NCBI GenBank assembly: GCA_028641055.1
Contig: CM054062.1
Location: 10,939,638-11,003,637, forward strand
Direction: 5' to 3'
From: Alopecurus myosuroides
Lineage: Eukaryota; Streptophyta; Magnoliopsida; Poales; Poaceae
Length of the DNA stretch: 64,000 nt
The notes beneath the pieces were generated by a model. It saw only the letters and a program-made list of their open reading frames with translations, had not been told where the DNA came from and did not search any database. A program made the translations under genes and the position numbers. Shown in pieces: positions 31,646 to 44,732 of this stretch. The first letter of the stretch is position 1. Each line of letters opens with the position of its first letter.

Positions 31646-34600
31646 ATGGCTCACAACGACGAGGCGGGTGGTTCTGGTCTCGGACACGGCGGAGACAACG
31701 ACGATGCGTGGCTTTCCATGCTAAGCGCGGGAGGCGGACCCGTAGATCCGCACCCGGATCTAGAGATGGAGGGCGACGATGCAGACGACGAGATGGACGA
31801 AACCGTTCGCCAGGAGCTAGAGCCACACAACGATACATCGGGCGCAGAAGGTGATCAAACCGGTAGTGGCACCGGGGATACCGCCTCCGGTAGCGAGGCG
31901 GCGGCTAGGCGCAAAGAGAGGCGGCACAACATGCTCGCCACCATGCGGGAAGAGTTCACGGAAGTGGACCCCAGCGGTGCTCCCCTCGAGCCGGAGAGTT
32001 ATGCCAAGGGCTATGGAAACCAGATAGGCTGCATAGCTCGAGACTTCGGCAACGTTAACATGGAGCACCTCAAAGCTAAAGAAAACACGGCTCATGCCGC
32101 CCTGCTGATTGAGAAGCTGCACACAAGGTATAAATTCCCGGATCCTTACGACAACCAGGACCTGAAGAAGAATCTGGTCAACTCCTTAGCACTGAACAAG
32201 TTCGCCAAAGCGTTTACGACTTGGAGATCCAGTTTGCGGCAGATGCTTGCGAAGGGTGCGGATTTTGATGAGATCCATAAGATGTGGCCCTCCATTTCCG
32301 AGGAAGACTTGGCCCAATTCAAGATCGACGAACTCAAACCGGAAAGGATTGCGCTGACTAAATGGGGGAAAGAACAGCGAAAAAAGAACATTGGCCCTCA
32401 CAATCTCGGAAGCCGGGGTTACCTTGGGAAGCAGAAAGTATGGGCCAAGGAGGATTCGAAGAGAGAAGGGCCGAACCCGTTTGACAAGATCACTGACCCG
32501 CAGGTGAGAAATTTTGTCAGGGCCCATTACAGGGAAGATCCCAAAAAGCCCGGCGATCTTGTGTTGAACGAGAAGGTCAAGCTGCTCGAGGATAAGTACC
32601 TCGAGGAACAAGAAAAAGAACGCCTATCTCAATCTGACGGGGGGTCCTCGGCGACGACGAACAAGGACCCGTATGACACCCCTTTCATTAGGGCGCTTAA
32701 CGCGATGAAGGGAGTGCCCCTTGACAAGAAGCCGAATCGTAGCCATGTGCATGGCCTCGGAAAGGGTCATCGGCATGCGCAATACTACCCCGACACCAGG
32801 GAAAAGCGCAAGGAGCGGAACAAGGGCCCGGAGAAGACGGTCGACGAGCTTGTGAACGAGAGGCTCAATGAGCTCCTCCCTACCATCTGTTCGACCGTCG
32901 CTCAGTCCTTAGCGCCGTGGATGCTAGGTGGAGGACAAGGGCCGCTCCCGCAGATAAACATAGCCCAAATGGTGCAGCCAGCGCCGCAGAACGTGGCCCC
33001 CGGCGTGGCGCCGCAGAACGCGGCCCCCGTCGTGGCGCCGCAGAACGCGGCCCCCGTCGTGGCGCCGCAGAACGCGGCCCCCGTCGTGGCGTCTGCCGCG
33101 CGGAACGAGCCGGCCCCCAACCCTCAGCCGGAAGGTCGCAAAGATCCGTCGCCGCCCCGCCACATCTCTTCAACGCCGCCGCCGACACTTAGCGGTCCAT
33201 CCCCCTTGTCCGAGCTCAATGCCCTCACGGTAATTCAACGTGCACTGCTTAATTATATATTATGACTTGATTCGTGACGGCATCAGTCTCTAACAACGAT
33301 CGCGCGACGTTTCGCAGGCCGACGAGACGGGATGCACATTGCTCCTTAATGTGAACAGCGAGTTAAAGGACGTCGCCAAAGGAAAAATCATCACACCTCT
33401 GAACCGCGTATCCCACGGCGTTCGTATGCCCGAGGACGTGTTCAGAGTGACATTAAGTCGGGTGCTCCCTGGTTGCGGTGCTCTCGATCCTCCGAACCAA
33501 CCACCCGCAGCCGACAGCGAGTTGAACCTGGAGCAATGCTTGGTTTGGCCATTGACCTGGCCGAAATCACTAATTCGTTTGGAAAGTACTCCTGCCAACA
33601 CTCCAACACCGGTCCAGGGGTCGGGGCACCCGAGCCAACACAAGGATTTCTCACCTGCAAAGTCCGTGCAGCACGACGGCGACGAAGATGAGAACCCGAA
33701 TGACTACCTCGTCGACGATCCTTACGAGGGGGCGCCCGGCCTGGATGATCTTGATCAACTTCTCTTGCCAGCGGAGGAAGCGGATAAATATCGATGCACA
33801 AAGCGTCTTTTCTCTTCTCAAGAGCCGGCAGTCCCCGAGCAAGAAGTCATCAGCCAGGATGCCCTCAAAGAGGCGGTAGCGGATGTATTTCATAAGACTC
33901 AGCCTAACATCAAGTATGCACGGAAAAGAACTAAGAAGGCTCCTGCCGTTGCATCGATGAGCCAACCGGTGGAGGGGACCAAGTCTAAGCCGCAGACAGG
34001 ACGTGTATTGGATAGGATACCCATAACCGACTGGCATCAGATCCATGAGATGGGGAAACCGATGCTTCCGCCGAGGTTGGTCGCCTTGCTGACAGGTGAT
34101 ATGCGTAGCGTCCATGACGGTGTACTATATATGGAGGAGGTGCTTCTCAAAGAGAAAAATCCAACGCTGCCGGTTTTGGTCGCAAAGGTGCCATCTACGG
34201 CGGGATTTGTCACTGAAGGCAACACAAACAAGATCATCATTAGATTTGACGACATTTTCCGGATGTTCCACATGAAAGCACTCCACTCGTCAATCGTCCG
34301 TCTGTTTACGCTCAGCTTGGCGCATCAGCTATCCGTAGAGAATGTCAGAAACATCGGGCTAGCAGACCCCTACTACATGCACGACATGTACTTGAACAAC
34401 CCCAAGGGTAGGGCAAAAGCGACAAAGTACCTCGAACAAGTGTTGCTCACTAACCATATGAACAAGAGGATCACCCTCGTGCCCTACTTTCCTGAGTAAG
34501 TTATATTTCCCATCTTTACATAAGTTCGCGCATATACAATTTTTGGGGATTATATATATGGACTCTCCTGTTTTGCGCAGAAACAAATACGGCACCCTCA

Positions 34601-35166
34601 TCATGCTCTACCCGAGAGACGCGCACGCAGTATATCTCGACTCCGGGAGTACGATGAAGGAGAAGAACTACACCCTCATCAAGTCTGTTCTCAATGATGC
34701 TATGGATGGCTACATCAGGGAGGAAGGATTCTGCGACAGGACGAAACAAATTAAAGGAAAATATGTGTTCAGACACAGAACAGAGTTTCCCTGCCCCAAG
34801 CAGGCGCCAGGCGGCCAAATGGAGGCATGGTACCTCATCCAACACATGACGGAGATCGTGAAGGACCAACATAGTCTGCAATACATGTCTGCTGTGGACA
34901 AATGGTCTCGCAGCATGGTGGAATGGTCTGATGCTGAGTACAGACAAAACTTTGGTCGCATCCAGCGCAAGATCTGCACAATCATCTATAAGGATGTAGT
35001 AACTTCAGGATCTAGCTTCCACTGGAACGGTACCCCACCATCTAACAATGAGTTGCGACAATATGTGCTAGAGCAGACTGACGAGAGACCATTCAACTCG
35101 TTAGAAGGTGCTCTTCCGTTCCCGCCGGAGAAGAAACAGAAGATCACAACATCGAGGAAGAAATGA
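31646..35166 (+). CDS. Second CACTA gene: En/Spm-type protein with Ulp1-like C-terminus
   Basis: Spliced as 31646-33229, 33318-34495 and 34581-35166, giving 1115 residues. Donors ACG/GTAATT and CTGA/GTAAGT and acceptors TTTCGCAG and TTGCGCAG keep the frame. The start MAHNDEAGG is preferred over an upstream non-conserved stretch. Order: an acidic N-terminus; a basic region resembling plant Ptta/En/Spm proteins (residues about 130-360); an Ala/Pro repeat (about 446-481); a DUF8039-like block (TGCTLLL...PLTWPKSLIRL, about 530-610); and a Ulp1/C48-like fold (about 820-1000). In that fold the Asp block (VYLDSGS) and the Gln region (PCPKQAPGG) remain, but the His-Trp is replaced (NKYGTLIML) and the Cys-Gly becomes Glu-Ala (QMEAWYLIQ). 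It is probably not a working protease. The likely role is DNA binding at the arrays or a structural one (inference). Confidence 0.8.
32981..33088 (+). repeat. 27 bp coding tandem repeat, four copies
   Basis: Encodes four units of APQNAAPVV in the second CACTA gene. The unit length is a multiple of three, so copy-number changes keep the frame. Confidence 0.95.
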
Positions 35167-35735
35167 TCGACGGTATGTATTCGATTCGTTACGAATTGCT
35201 CCTAATAAGAACTTGTGATTTCCTTTGCCGGTCTAATGCTTTTATCTTGGTCTACAGAGAGATGAAGAAGTGGACGGCGCGCTGGCCCTAGCGAAAGATC
35301 GCAAGCGGAGGCGGAAGCTAAAGCGGAGGCGGACCGTATATCTAGCTAGTCTTCTTTGCGATTGATCTCTATATCGCGCGTACGTTGCATAGATATGTAG
35401 TAGTCATACCTTTGTAATCGTTGAACTAATTAGATGGCTATATTTTGGGTTCGAAATCTTCCGACATATTATTGAGATCAATGTGTTGTATTCGTACTTA
35501 TGAGAATTGGATATGGATGCATATGTATAGATGTGTTAATATCGTTATCGATGTGTTAAATTCGTTATGGATGGATGCATATGTATCTATGATTTATCGA
35601 TGTGCTATCAGTGATTTATATGTGTGAAAGTTTATAAATTATAGAATTTGAATGTATTTGGACCTGGGAATATATACAGAATCAGAATATATAAACTGTT
35701 ATAACAAAAAAAAGAAAAAATACAAACCTGTGAAA
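35167..35735 (+). other. 3' flank of the second CACTA gene
   Basis: A further intron-like segment (donor CGACG/GTATGT at about 35171, acceptor TCTACAG at about 35259) follows the stop codon. After it the sequence is AT-rich with repeated GATGTGTTA and ATGGATGCATATGTAT words. No gene. Confidence 0.4.
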
Positions 35736-35985
35736 CCTACCACTGGCGAACACAGTACCCACCACTGGCGAACTCTACCACTGGCGAACAAAATGGCTAC
35801 CGCTGGCGAACGGATAGCGCTGGCGAACAGCAGAGCTACCTCTGGCGAACATAGCGCTGGCGAACCACGTCTTGTTCGCCAGCGGTAACCTGCACTACCG
35901 CTGGCGAACTGTTGTTCGCCAGCGGTAACCTGCTACCACTGGCGTGGTACCGCTGGCGAACACGTGTTCGCCAGCGGTAGATGAA
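35736..35985. repeat. CACTA 3' subterminal repeat array
   Basis: Twelve copies of CTGGCGAAC or its complement. The first seven are all in one orientation (CTGGCGAAC) and the last five alternate; the left array alternates almost throughout. Confidence 0.9.
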
Positions 35986-36021
35986 ATATGTTCGTCACTG
36001 GTAGCCCTTTTCCTACTAGTG

Positions 36022-36024
36022 GAG
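36022..36024. repeat. Target duplication GAG, right copy
   Basis: Matches 23519-23521 directly after the transposon end CCTACTAGTG. Confidence 0.93.
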
Positions 36025-39000
36025 CTGGCTATCCTATCACCTGGGGTTGTTTCAAGGATGCCTTCCTGAAGCACCACATCCCAGATGGTCTCATGGAAAG
36101 GATGCGTGAGGAATTTTGCTCTCTCAAGCAGGGCAAGCTGGACGTCATTGGCTATCAGAACGAGTTCAATCGTCTCGCTCGATACGCTGGTGATGAGGTG
36201 TCCACTGAGGCTAAGAAGATGGCAAGGTTCCGCCGAGGTTTTAACCCGGAACTGAAGTACGCTCTCACCAACATCAAGTGCAAGGACTTCGAGGAGCTCG
36301 TGAACACCGCGCTCAATGAGGAAAATGGGCGCAAGGCGTTCGAGGATTCTCGCAAGCTCTCGCGTGAGGGTGGTTCCTCCTCCAACATGACCACCCCTCC
36401 GGAGAAGCGCCGCATCTGGGTGCCAAATGCTGCTGTCACTCGGGCTCCATATGCCCAAGCTTCTCCAGGCTTTGCTCCCCGCCCACCCAACCCAGCTCAG
36501 ATGTAGAGTCAGAGGGTTCCAATGGGGCAGCCAAGGCCAGGTCCTCCTCGTGTCGTCACTTGCTACAAGTGCAAGGAGACTGGACACTATGCTGATAAGT
36601 GCACTCAGAGGCAGCTACCTCCACCTCCTCGCCCCAACACCAACCAGGCAATGGTTCGTGCTCCCCCGGCTAAAGCCTTCAACTCCAACAACAGGCCTGT
36701 CGGGAGGACCGCGAGGGTGAATCATATCAAGGCCGACAAAGCTGAGGAAGCTGCTGACGTCGTTCTCGGTATATTACCCGTAAACTCTTTTCCAGCTAAA
36801 GTGTTGTTTGATACCGGAGCATCGCATTCTTTTGTGTCAAAGATCTTTGCTACAACGTACAACCTAGCTCTGGTTCCACTAAGCAATCAAATCTATGTTC
36901 ACTCTCCGGGAACTAAAATGATTACTTCCAAGATAAGTATGGACAATCAAATACTAATTGGAGGTCGCATATTCCTTGCTTCACTCATGTTGCTGGGAAA
37001 TTCTGACATTGATGTAATTCTGGGTATGGATTGGTTGAAGACCCACGAAGCTAAAATTGACTGTGCTCAAAAGTCAATAACTCTATCTCACCCTTCTGGC
37101 AAGATAGTCTATTCTCCATATGGATCAAGTTCTGTTCAGCTGTTCAACCTCGATGCAAAACTTCTTCCTGCAATTGAAAATGTTCTGGTGGTTTGTGAAT
37201 TCCCTGACGTCTTTCCAGAAGAGTTGCCAGGGATGCCTCCGGACAGAGCAGTTGAGTTCGTGATCGAGCTTGAACCAGGTACTGCTCCAATCTCTAAGCA
37301 TCCATACAAGATAGCTCCTCCTGAACTGAAATTGTTGAAGGAGCAAATCGATATGTACATGGAGAAAGGTTACATTCAGCCTAGTTCCTCCGCTTGGGGT
37401 TGCCCAACTCTGTTTGTTGCCAAGAAGGATCAAACAAAGAGACTCGTGGTGGACTATCGTCCTCTCAACGAGAAAACCATAAAAAACAAGTATCCAATTC
37501 CTCGTATCGATGATATTTTTGATCAACTTGCTGGAGCCTCAATATTCTCAAAGTTGGACTTGAGGATGGGTTACCATCAAATAAAGATCAGAAAGGAAGA
37601 TATTCCTAAAACAGCTTTCACCACTCGGTACGGTCTATATGAATACACCGTCATGTCCTTTGGTCTCACCAATGCACCGGCGACATTCTCTCGACTAATG
37701 AATTCTTTCTTCCATGAATACCTCGACAAGTTCGTTGTGGTATATCTTGATGACATTCTAGTCTACTCCAAATCCGAGGAAGAGCATGGAGAACATCTTC
37801 GTCTCACTCTCATGAAACTTCGCGAGCATCGTCTATATGCCAAGTTCTCCAAATGTGAGTTATGGATTCCAGAAGTTGCTTACCTTGGTCATATCATCTC
37901 TGCCAAAGGCATAGCCATTGACCCAGAAAAGGTTAAGGCAATTGTTGATTGGAAACCTCCTAAGACGGTGAAGCAAGTCAGAAGTTTTCTTGGCTTGGCT
38001 AACTATTGCCGTCGTTTCGTCCAAAACTTTTCCAAGATTGCCAAACCTCTCACTGATCTCACAAAGAAGGACAAGAAGTTCGTTTGGACTCCACAGTGTG
38101 ATGAGAGTTTCAACCTCTTGAAGACAAAACTCACTTCCACCCCAGTTCTGGTTGGCCCAGATACTACCAAACCTTTCCAGATATTCTGCGATGCATCTCT
38201 CCAAGGTCTAGGTGCAGTTCTTATGCAAGAACGTCAAGTTGTGGCTTATGCTTCACGTCAGTTGAACCCACATGAGCAAAACTATCCCACACATGATCTT
38301 GAACTTGCAGCAGTTGTGTTTGCCCTCAAGAAATGGAGACAATACTTGTTGGGTAACAAAACTGAAATCTTTTCCGATCATAAGAGTCTGAAATACATCT
38401 TCACTCAACCAGATCTAAATCTCAGGCACAGGAGATGGATTGAAAAGATTAAAGACTTTGATCTCACCATTTCTTACACTCTAGGCAAGGCTAATGTTAT
38501 GGCCGATGCTCTCAGTCGCAAGTCCTATTGCAATAATCTCATGATCATGGAAAGCCAACCTCCACTTCATGAAGAATTCCAGAAGCTGAACCTTGGTCTT
38601 GTCCCTCAAGGTTACCTTGCAAGCTTGACAGCTAGTCCAACTCTCGAGGACAAGATTCGTTCTGAACAACTTTGTGATATTGAAATCAAGAAGATTGTAG
38701 AGCACATCAAATAAGGCAATGATAAATTCAAGTCCTTCTCAATTGATGACAAGGGAACTGTGTTCTTCGAAGGACGCATTGCAGTTCCTCAGATTCAAAG
38801 TCTCAAAGATGTCATTCTCAAGGAGGCTCATGAAACTCCTCTCTCCATCCACCCTGGAAGTACAAAGATGTACCAGGATCTCAAGACTCTGTATTGGTGG
38901 CCTGGCATGAAACGTGAAATTGCTCAATACGTTTCTGAATGCGACGTTTGTCAACGTGTTAAGGCAGTCCATCAGAAAATAGCAGGTCTACTCCAACCTC

Positions 39001-40082
39001 TGAAAATTCCTGAGTGGAAGTGGGACATGATTGAAATGGACTTCGTTACTGGGTTTCCAAAGTCCAAGAAGGGCAACGATGCAATCTTCGTTGTTATTGA
39101 TCGTCTCACTAAAGTAGCTCACTTCTTTGCTGTCAAGGAAACTATCTCAGCTAGCCAGTTAGCAGAGCTCTACGCAACAAGGATTGTTCCTCTTCATGGC
39201 GTTCCTTTGGAAATAAGCTCAGACCGTGGAAGTATCTTCACTTCTCATTTCTGGAAGAGTTTTCAAGAAGCATTGGGCACCAAACTTCTGTTCAGCACAG
39301 CTTATCACCCTCAGTCTCAGGGGCAAGTCGAAAGAGTCAATCAGATTCTCGAGGATATGCTCAGAGCATGTGGTCTCTCCTTTGGCATGAAATGGGAGGA
39401 TTGCCTTCCATATGCTGAATTCTCCTACAACAACAGCTACCAGGCAAGCCTAGGCATGGCACCATTTGAAGCACTCTATGGCCGCAGATGCAGGAGTCCA
39501 ATCAATTGGTCTGGAGCTGGTGAACGTTCACTCTTAGGCCCTGACATTGTTAAGGAAGCCGAGGAGAAAGTTCGTATCATTCGTGACAATCTCAAGATTG
39601 CTCAGTCTCGTCAGAAGAGCTACTATGACAGCAAGCACAGGGATATGATCTATGCACCTGGTGACAAAGCATATCTCCGTGTAACTCCCCTCAGAGGCAC
39701 TCATCGTTTTGGTGTGAAAGGAAAGCTTGCACCAAGATACATTGGTCCTTTCAACATTCTCTCAAGGCGGGCAGAAAATGCTTATCGTCTTGAACTTCCA
39801 GAAAAACTATCCAAGGTGCACGATGTGTTCCACGTGTCACAGCTCAAGAAGTGTTTCAAAGATCCAGATCGTGCAGTTGATCATGATTCCATTGAACTGC
39901 AAGATGATCTATCTTATGAGGAGCACCCTGTTCGTATTCTCGATGAGACCGAGCGTAAGACTCGCAACAAGAGCACCAAGTTCTTGAAAGTGCAGTGGTC
40001 GCATCATTCCGATAAAGAGGCAACGTGGGAGACCGAAGAGGATCTTCGCAAGAAGTATCCGGACCTTTTCGTTTCTCAGTAA
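36025..40082 (+). pseudogene. Gypsy gag-pol, part 2 (gag end, PR, RT, RNase H, INT, chromodomain)
   Basis: One continuous frame to the stop at 40080-40082, broken by only two in-frame stops: TAG 36504-36506, just before the zinc knuckle, and TAA 38712-38714, between RNase H and integrase. Landmarks: zinc knuckle CX2CX4HX4C at 36561-36602; protease DTGA at 36810; RT motif YLDD at 37743-37754; RNase H start FCDAS about 38182; the integrase zinc region about 38840-38955; catalytic Asp 39039, Asp 39222 and Glu 39330; a GPF motif about 39745; and a chromodomain-like end (VQWSHHSDKEATWE, about 39990-40035). Apart from the stops all motifs are intact, which fits a young copy. Either stop alone would abolish pol unless read through. 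Confidence 0.93.
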
Positions 40083-40107
40083 GGAATCTCGGGGCGCGAT
40101 TCCTTCA

Positions 40108-40117
40108 AGGGGGGCGT
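40108..40117 (+). other. Gypsy polypurine tract
   Basis: AAGGGGGGCG three bases before the 3' LTR, the plus-strand primer site. Confidence 0.85.
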
Positions 40118-41090
40118 TTTGTAACATCCCAAGTATGAAAATATCCCTTAGAATATTTGATTTCATGTTTAATCAAAGTCTTGCATCATGTCATCATGTT
40201 TATTTCATTGTTTGCATTTGTTTACTATTTGTTTTGCATCTGTTCTTAATTGTTTTCACATTTGAAATTCAACTTATTTCCAAACTTATTTCATACTTGC
40301 TCTGTTACAACATTTTAAATAAAAATCTCAAATAAAAACAACCCACTTGTTTTCATATTATTCCATATTGATCAACTAATAAAATGGTGCTTTTTATTTC
40401 AATTAATTAATTCCAATGTGGTTTCAAATTCAAAGCAAATCATCAACAGCACCTAATTTGAAAGTTATAAAAGTACCAAACAAATCATAATCACAATTGT
40501 TCTATTTAATCAATAGGGGTCACCCTAATAAAAACTTTGTTTTCAATATTAATTCATTAATTAACAAATTCTTCAAATTCAAACCAAAAACATTCAAACA
40601 ACACACCAATTTGAAATTATAAAAATAATCAAACCATTTTTTACTCCTTGTTTCCAATTAAGTCATTTGAGTCACCATATTTAAAATTTTGATTTTAATA
40701 GTCATTTAAAAACTCAAAATCATCTAAATTGTTTTAATTAACAAACAGCAAATAAAATTTGAATTTTCAAAACCTAAGTTGCCAACTGGTAGATGTTGAG
40801 CTAACAATCCAACATGATTTTCCCCTAAATTTTTAAAACTCAAAACCCTATCAAATGCTTCCATTTTCTTTTGCTACAATAAAAACTGCAGAGCAAAAAA
40901 AAAAGGAAGGAGAAAAGAAAACGCGCGCGCAGCAGCTTACCTCCTAACGCGGCCCAGCCCACTACCTAACTTACAGCGCAGCCGATACCGATTCGTTTTT
41001 TTTTCGTCGTCGTGCTCGTGTACGGCGCGCATCGCGCGGTGCCACGGCGGCAGACGACCCCGTCGACGGCCAGAAGCTCGCCCTACCCCC

Positions 41091-41097
41091 TATATAA
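41091..41097 (+). promoter_or_regulatory. TATA box of the gypsy 3' LTR
   Basis: TATATAA, identical context to 18144. It could drive read-out transcription into flanking copia DNA. Confidence 0.7.
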
Positions 41098-42896
41098 CCC
41101 CCTAGGGCACAGTGCGTCGCCCTAAACCTAGCCTGCTCCCTCTCTCCCCTCGAGATCCGCCGTCGTTTGCTCTCTGCACCTCCTCACCCCCCTCTGTCAG
41201 CTCGCCGGAGCACGCCACCTCTGAAACTCCGTCCACCACCGCCGCCATGGACCTCCACTAACCCTCCTAGCCTCTGGAACCGAACCACCGTACTCCCGCC
41301 TTCCTTGACGACATCTCCGTTGAGGTCCATGCCGCCTGGATACGCGCCGCCATCCACTAACCTGCCGCCGCGATCGCCTCGCCGTCGAGTTTCCTCCGCG
41401 GCAACCTCCCGGTGAGCAACGCCACCACGCAATCTTCTCCCTCTCCCATCGCTGTATCTCGCCCGCAACCATCGCGCACGCATCCGCAACGCTCGCATCG
41501 AGCACAACCACGACAGCATCCACGGCAACGCCGCCGTCCGCCGGCGACTTGGTTTCTGTCAGGTTCAGAGTGTGCGCACGTCAGTTTCAGTTAGCAGAAC
41601 GACACCTTATACTGTCCGTGCGTGGTTAACTGACAACAAACGCGACACACCCCACTGGTTCAGTAACGCGCACACGAGCGAGAGGTTCAGGGTTCGAGCC
41701 CCTGGCCTCGCACGGGAAAAAACCCCACCTTTTTTCTCCCAAGTGCTGACAGGGAGGGCCCCCTGTCAGCCACACAGTAGCCACGTGAGCACAGCGAGGC
41801 CCTGGGCCCCCTGGCAGTGTCTGGGGTAGCCCTGGGTGCGGTAACAAACGTTTTTTTTTACTTTCTGTTTTCAAAATTGGTCCTTTTATTTAACAGATTG
41901 GTCCCTAGTTTTAAAAACATTATAACTTTTATTTTATAACTCTAAATAATGGAAATAAAATATGTGTGCTGGTCTAAATTTAATTGTCTACCTGTTGGTA
42001 TCATTTGTTTCCTGTTTTGAAATTTCAAAATGAAATTCAAATTTGAATTCAAATAATTCAATTGCAATTTGCTAAAATTCATAACTAATTCATTCTTAAT
42101 CCAATAAATGCAAATAAAATATGTTTTCCATGCTATTTCAAATAAACTTTTCAAATATAAAATTTGTTTCATGGTTTGAATAATTTAGATTGCCTAAATA
42201 ATTTAATCCTTGTTTAATTCATTTAAATTTGCAAAAATCATAACTTGCTCAAATTAAATTATTTTTGAAGATGCAAAATATGTTTTCAAACCATCAAAGT
42301 ATAACCTTTTCAAATATGAATTTGAATTTATGTTTTGATCAAATAAAATTCAAATAATAATCAAACTTGTTTTAAATTCATTTAAAACTTGTTTAATATT
42401 GTTTAAGTCATAATAAATTCATCCTAACTCCTATTTCAATATTTGAAACATGTAATCCAACTAAAATTTGGTATTCTTTACAAATATGAATTTTGTTATT
42501 TGTTTTGAACATGTTAAATGGATGAAAACAACAAATACTTGTGTGACATGTTTAAGTAACCCAAAATTTCCAAATTTAATAAATAATTTCCAAACTTGTT
42601 AAAATCCTTTTCCACTTGCATCTATGGTTGTTATTTTGTTGTTAGCATCATGCATGCATCATGCTAAACAACTTTCACATGATAATTAATTGTAGTCCAT
42701 TGTTTCCACCCTAGTGCATGGACCTTTTCCATATGCAATCCAATTGCATAGGGGTCCATTTAAATTGTGTTACCATGTCACTTAGTTTATTTTGATGCAT
42801 CTATCAAATTGACATGCATCATCCCATGATTGTGCACTATGCCATGGTATTGATTGTTTATATTTCTGTCTTGTTTGTTTGCTTCTTCTCGAATAG

Positions 42897-44260
42897 ACGA
42901 CGACGTTGAGACAGACGACCTTTACAGCACCCCTTCTGAGGATCTAGCTCAGTACCCGGCTGCTGAGTTTGCAGGCAAGTTATCACTCACATGAACCATT
43001 GTGTTCCTTTCAACATTGGTTACCGATACTTTCCATTGTCTATTTTGCTAGCCCTATGTGTAGTTGTTTCTGATACGAACCTATCACATGAATCCTTTAA
43101 CCCTGATATTGCCTCACCACCCCTCCTACAACCCTATTGATTGAGCCAGTGTCTTACTAGCATGCTTAGGTTGTTTTGCTCGAGTCTGTTACCCGATACT
43201 TTCAGTTACTATTTTCATTATGTTCTGGGGCTCGATGTTTAATCAATCAATCATGCTAATGTTATTACTTAATAATAATTTGATGGTAAGGCACCGGCAG
43301 GAGGCCCTGTGTGGTTTTGAGGCCTGCTAGTGTCGACCCTAATAGGAAAAGGGTCTTGTCTACTGATCCATGATGAGCGCACTACCCGCATGTGGGAAGC
43401 GAGTATGGGCGCCCCCCTCAATTTGATTCGATTCGCATCTCGTCCAAATCGCCTCATTTAGTTCGTGTTTTCGATTTGCCGCATGCATGTTTTTGCGAGC
43501 CCAGCGCAGGATGGAACTTTTGTAGTCGGCATATAGGGGGACACGGTCTTAGAGTGCTATGAGGGTCCCTTTTCTTCGGGGCTTGATTAGCCGTGCGCCC
43601 AAGGTGCTTTGGGCTTGATGCGGAGAAGAGTTGAGTTGTGTTGAGTGCCCCGCTTGGTGGGAGGCATCCCATCTGGCGGGTTATTCATACGTGTACGGCC
43701 AAATTGGTGCAACCCTGCAGGGATAATCTTCTCGAGAAGCCGTGTTTTCCGCGGTTATGGTTAACTTGGTGAAAGTACTGGCTAACAAGTACTCATGACA
43801 ACTTAAACCTAATGATTAACCACCTTACACCCAACGATTAACAACTTGACTAGTAATAGGCTTATTGACATAATGACTTGATTCGTCTTTAATCCAACTG
43901 TGTGAGTTATCCTCGGATTGCTTCTTTGGATAAGGGGCGAGATCCAGGATGGGTTTGATTGAAGTTATATTTCAGTTGGTTACAATACTCGATCTCATCT
44001 TCTTTCTGTTAGCCGGAAGTGGTAGAATCTCTGTAGTTGGATAGCGCAGCCAGTTGCAGCATCTTTATATCCCCTTTCTTCCGTTGAACCCAAGGCATCT
44101 GTGCTTGGTGTTGACGGGCTACACTTTGGTGAACTGTGAGTCTTGCTTGCCAGTACGTCTATGTACTGACCCCTTTGGGGCTGTGGTTTCCGCAGACTAC
44201 GCTTACGAGGATCCAGGTGACGGCTACTACATGGAGTTTGACGAGGCTGCTGACGAGTAG
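42897..44260 (+). other. Candidate spliced acidic ORF inside the 3' LTR
   Basis: Exons 42897-42974 and 44196-44260, the exact counterparts of 19950-20027 and 21249-21313, with the same acceptors, GC donor, phase and stop. I saw no substitution in either exon between the two LTRs. Confidence 0.5.
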
Positions 44261-44732
44261 TTAGCGGACCCGGGCAGGATCCGAGACATCGTGGATGGGC
44301 TCCGTCTTTATTTCAGTTTCCGGCTTCTTAAGCCTATTTGGATTTGTCTGTACTCAGACCCTTTGAATGCTTCCGCCGAGATGTAATGATTTATGTTGGG
44401 ACATGTGTCCTCTGGATGATTGTATTTGCTATCTCTGCTCTAGTGAGAGCTATTTGCAACTTATTTCAATCTTTTGTGTCTTAGAGATATGTTGTGTTAT
44501 CATCTTGTTCAAACCGTTGACGTACCATGTGTGTATGGTATGAAGTACGTCAATGGTAGTATCCTGATTTCTATGGGATAGTTTACGTCGACGCTGAACA
44601 GATAGGGGTTGGTTGTCACACATACGTGTGTTGGCCTACTCGTAAGAGGACGCGGGTGCCGGTAAGCCCCGTAATCCAATCTACTACTGTTCAACGGAAC
44701 GGCGAGTATCCTTTAGAAGTCCGGGTGCGACA

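Larger units (their letters stand above)
23522..36021 (+). mobile_element. Complete CACTA (En/Spm) transposon, 12.5 kb
   Basis: Ends are CACTAGTAGGGAA and the inverse of CACTAGTAGGAAA, with a 3 bp GAG duplication. Subterminal arrays of CTGGCGAAC in both orientations lie at each end (about 11 copies left, 12 right). There are two plus-strand genes: TNP2-type transposase (24514-28011) and a second spliced gene (31646-35166). Both are open and the ends are intact, so the element may be autonomous. It sits in gag of the gypsy element and is therefore younger than it. Confidence 0.95.
17169..44732 (+). mobile_element. Ty3/gypsy chromovirus (Tekay/Del-like), carrying a nested CACTA
   Basis: Order: 5' LTR, primer-binding site, extra ORF, gag (split by the CACTA), protease, RT, RNase H, integrase with a C-terminal chromodomain-like end, polypurine tract, 3' LTR. 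Subtracting the CACTA and one GAG duplication leaves about 15.06 kb. Integrase after RNase H and the chromodomain place it among chromoviruses; the very long LTRs suggest the Tekay/Del clade (inference). The LTRs differ at about 50 positions by eye over 4.6 kb, mostly transitions. With the usual grass LTR rate this is well under a million years. Two in-frame stops make this copy non-autonomous. Confidence 0.93.
40121..44732 (+). repeat. Gypsy 3' LTR, 4.6 kb
   Basis: Aligns end to end with 17169-21785. Length differs by 5 bp, mostly A or T runs. TATA at 41091-41097. Confidence 0.95.

Noticed and set aside
32880..33192. Ala/Gly/Arg-rich ORFs on both strands
   Set aside because: Shadows of the 27 bp coding repeat in the second CACTA gene.
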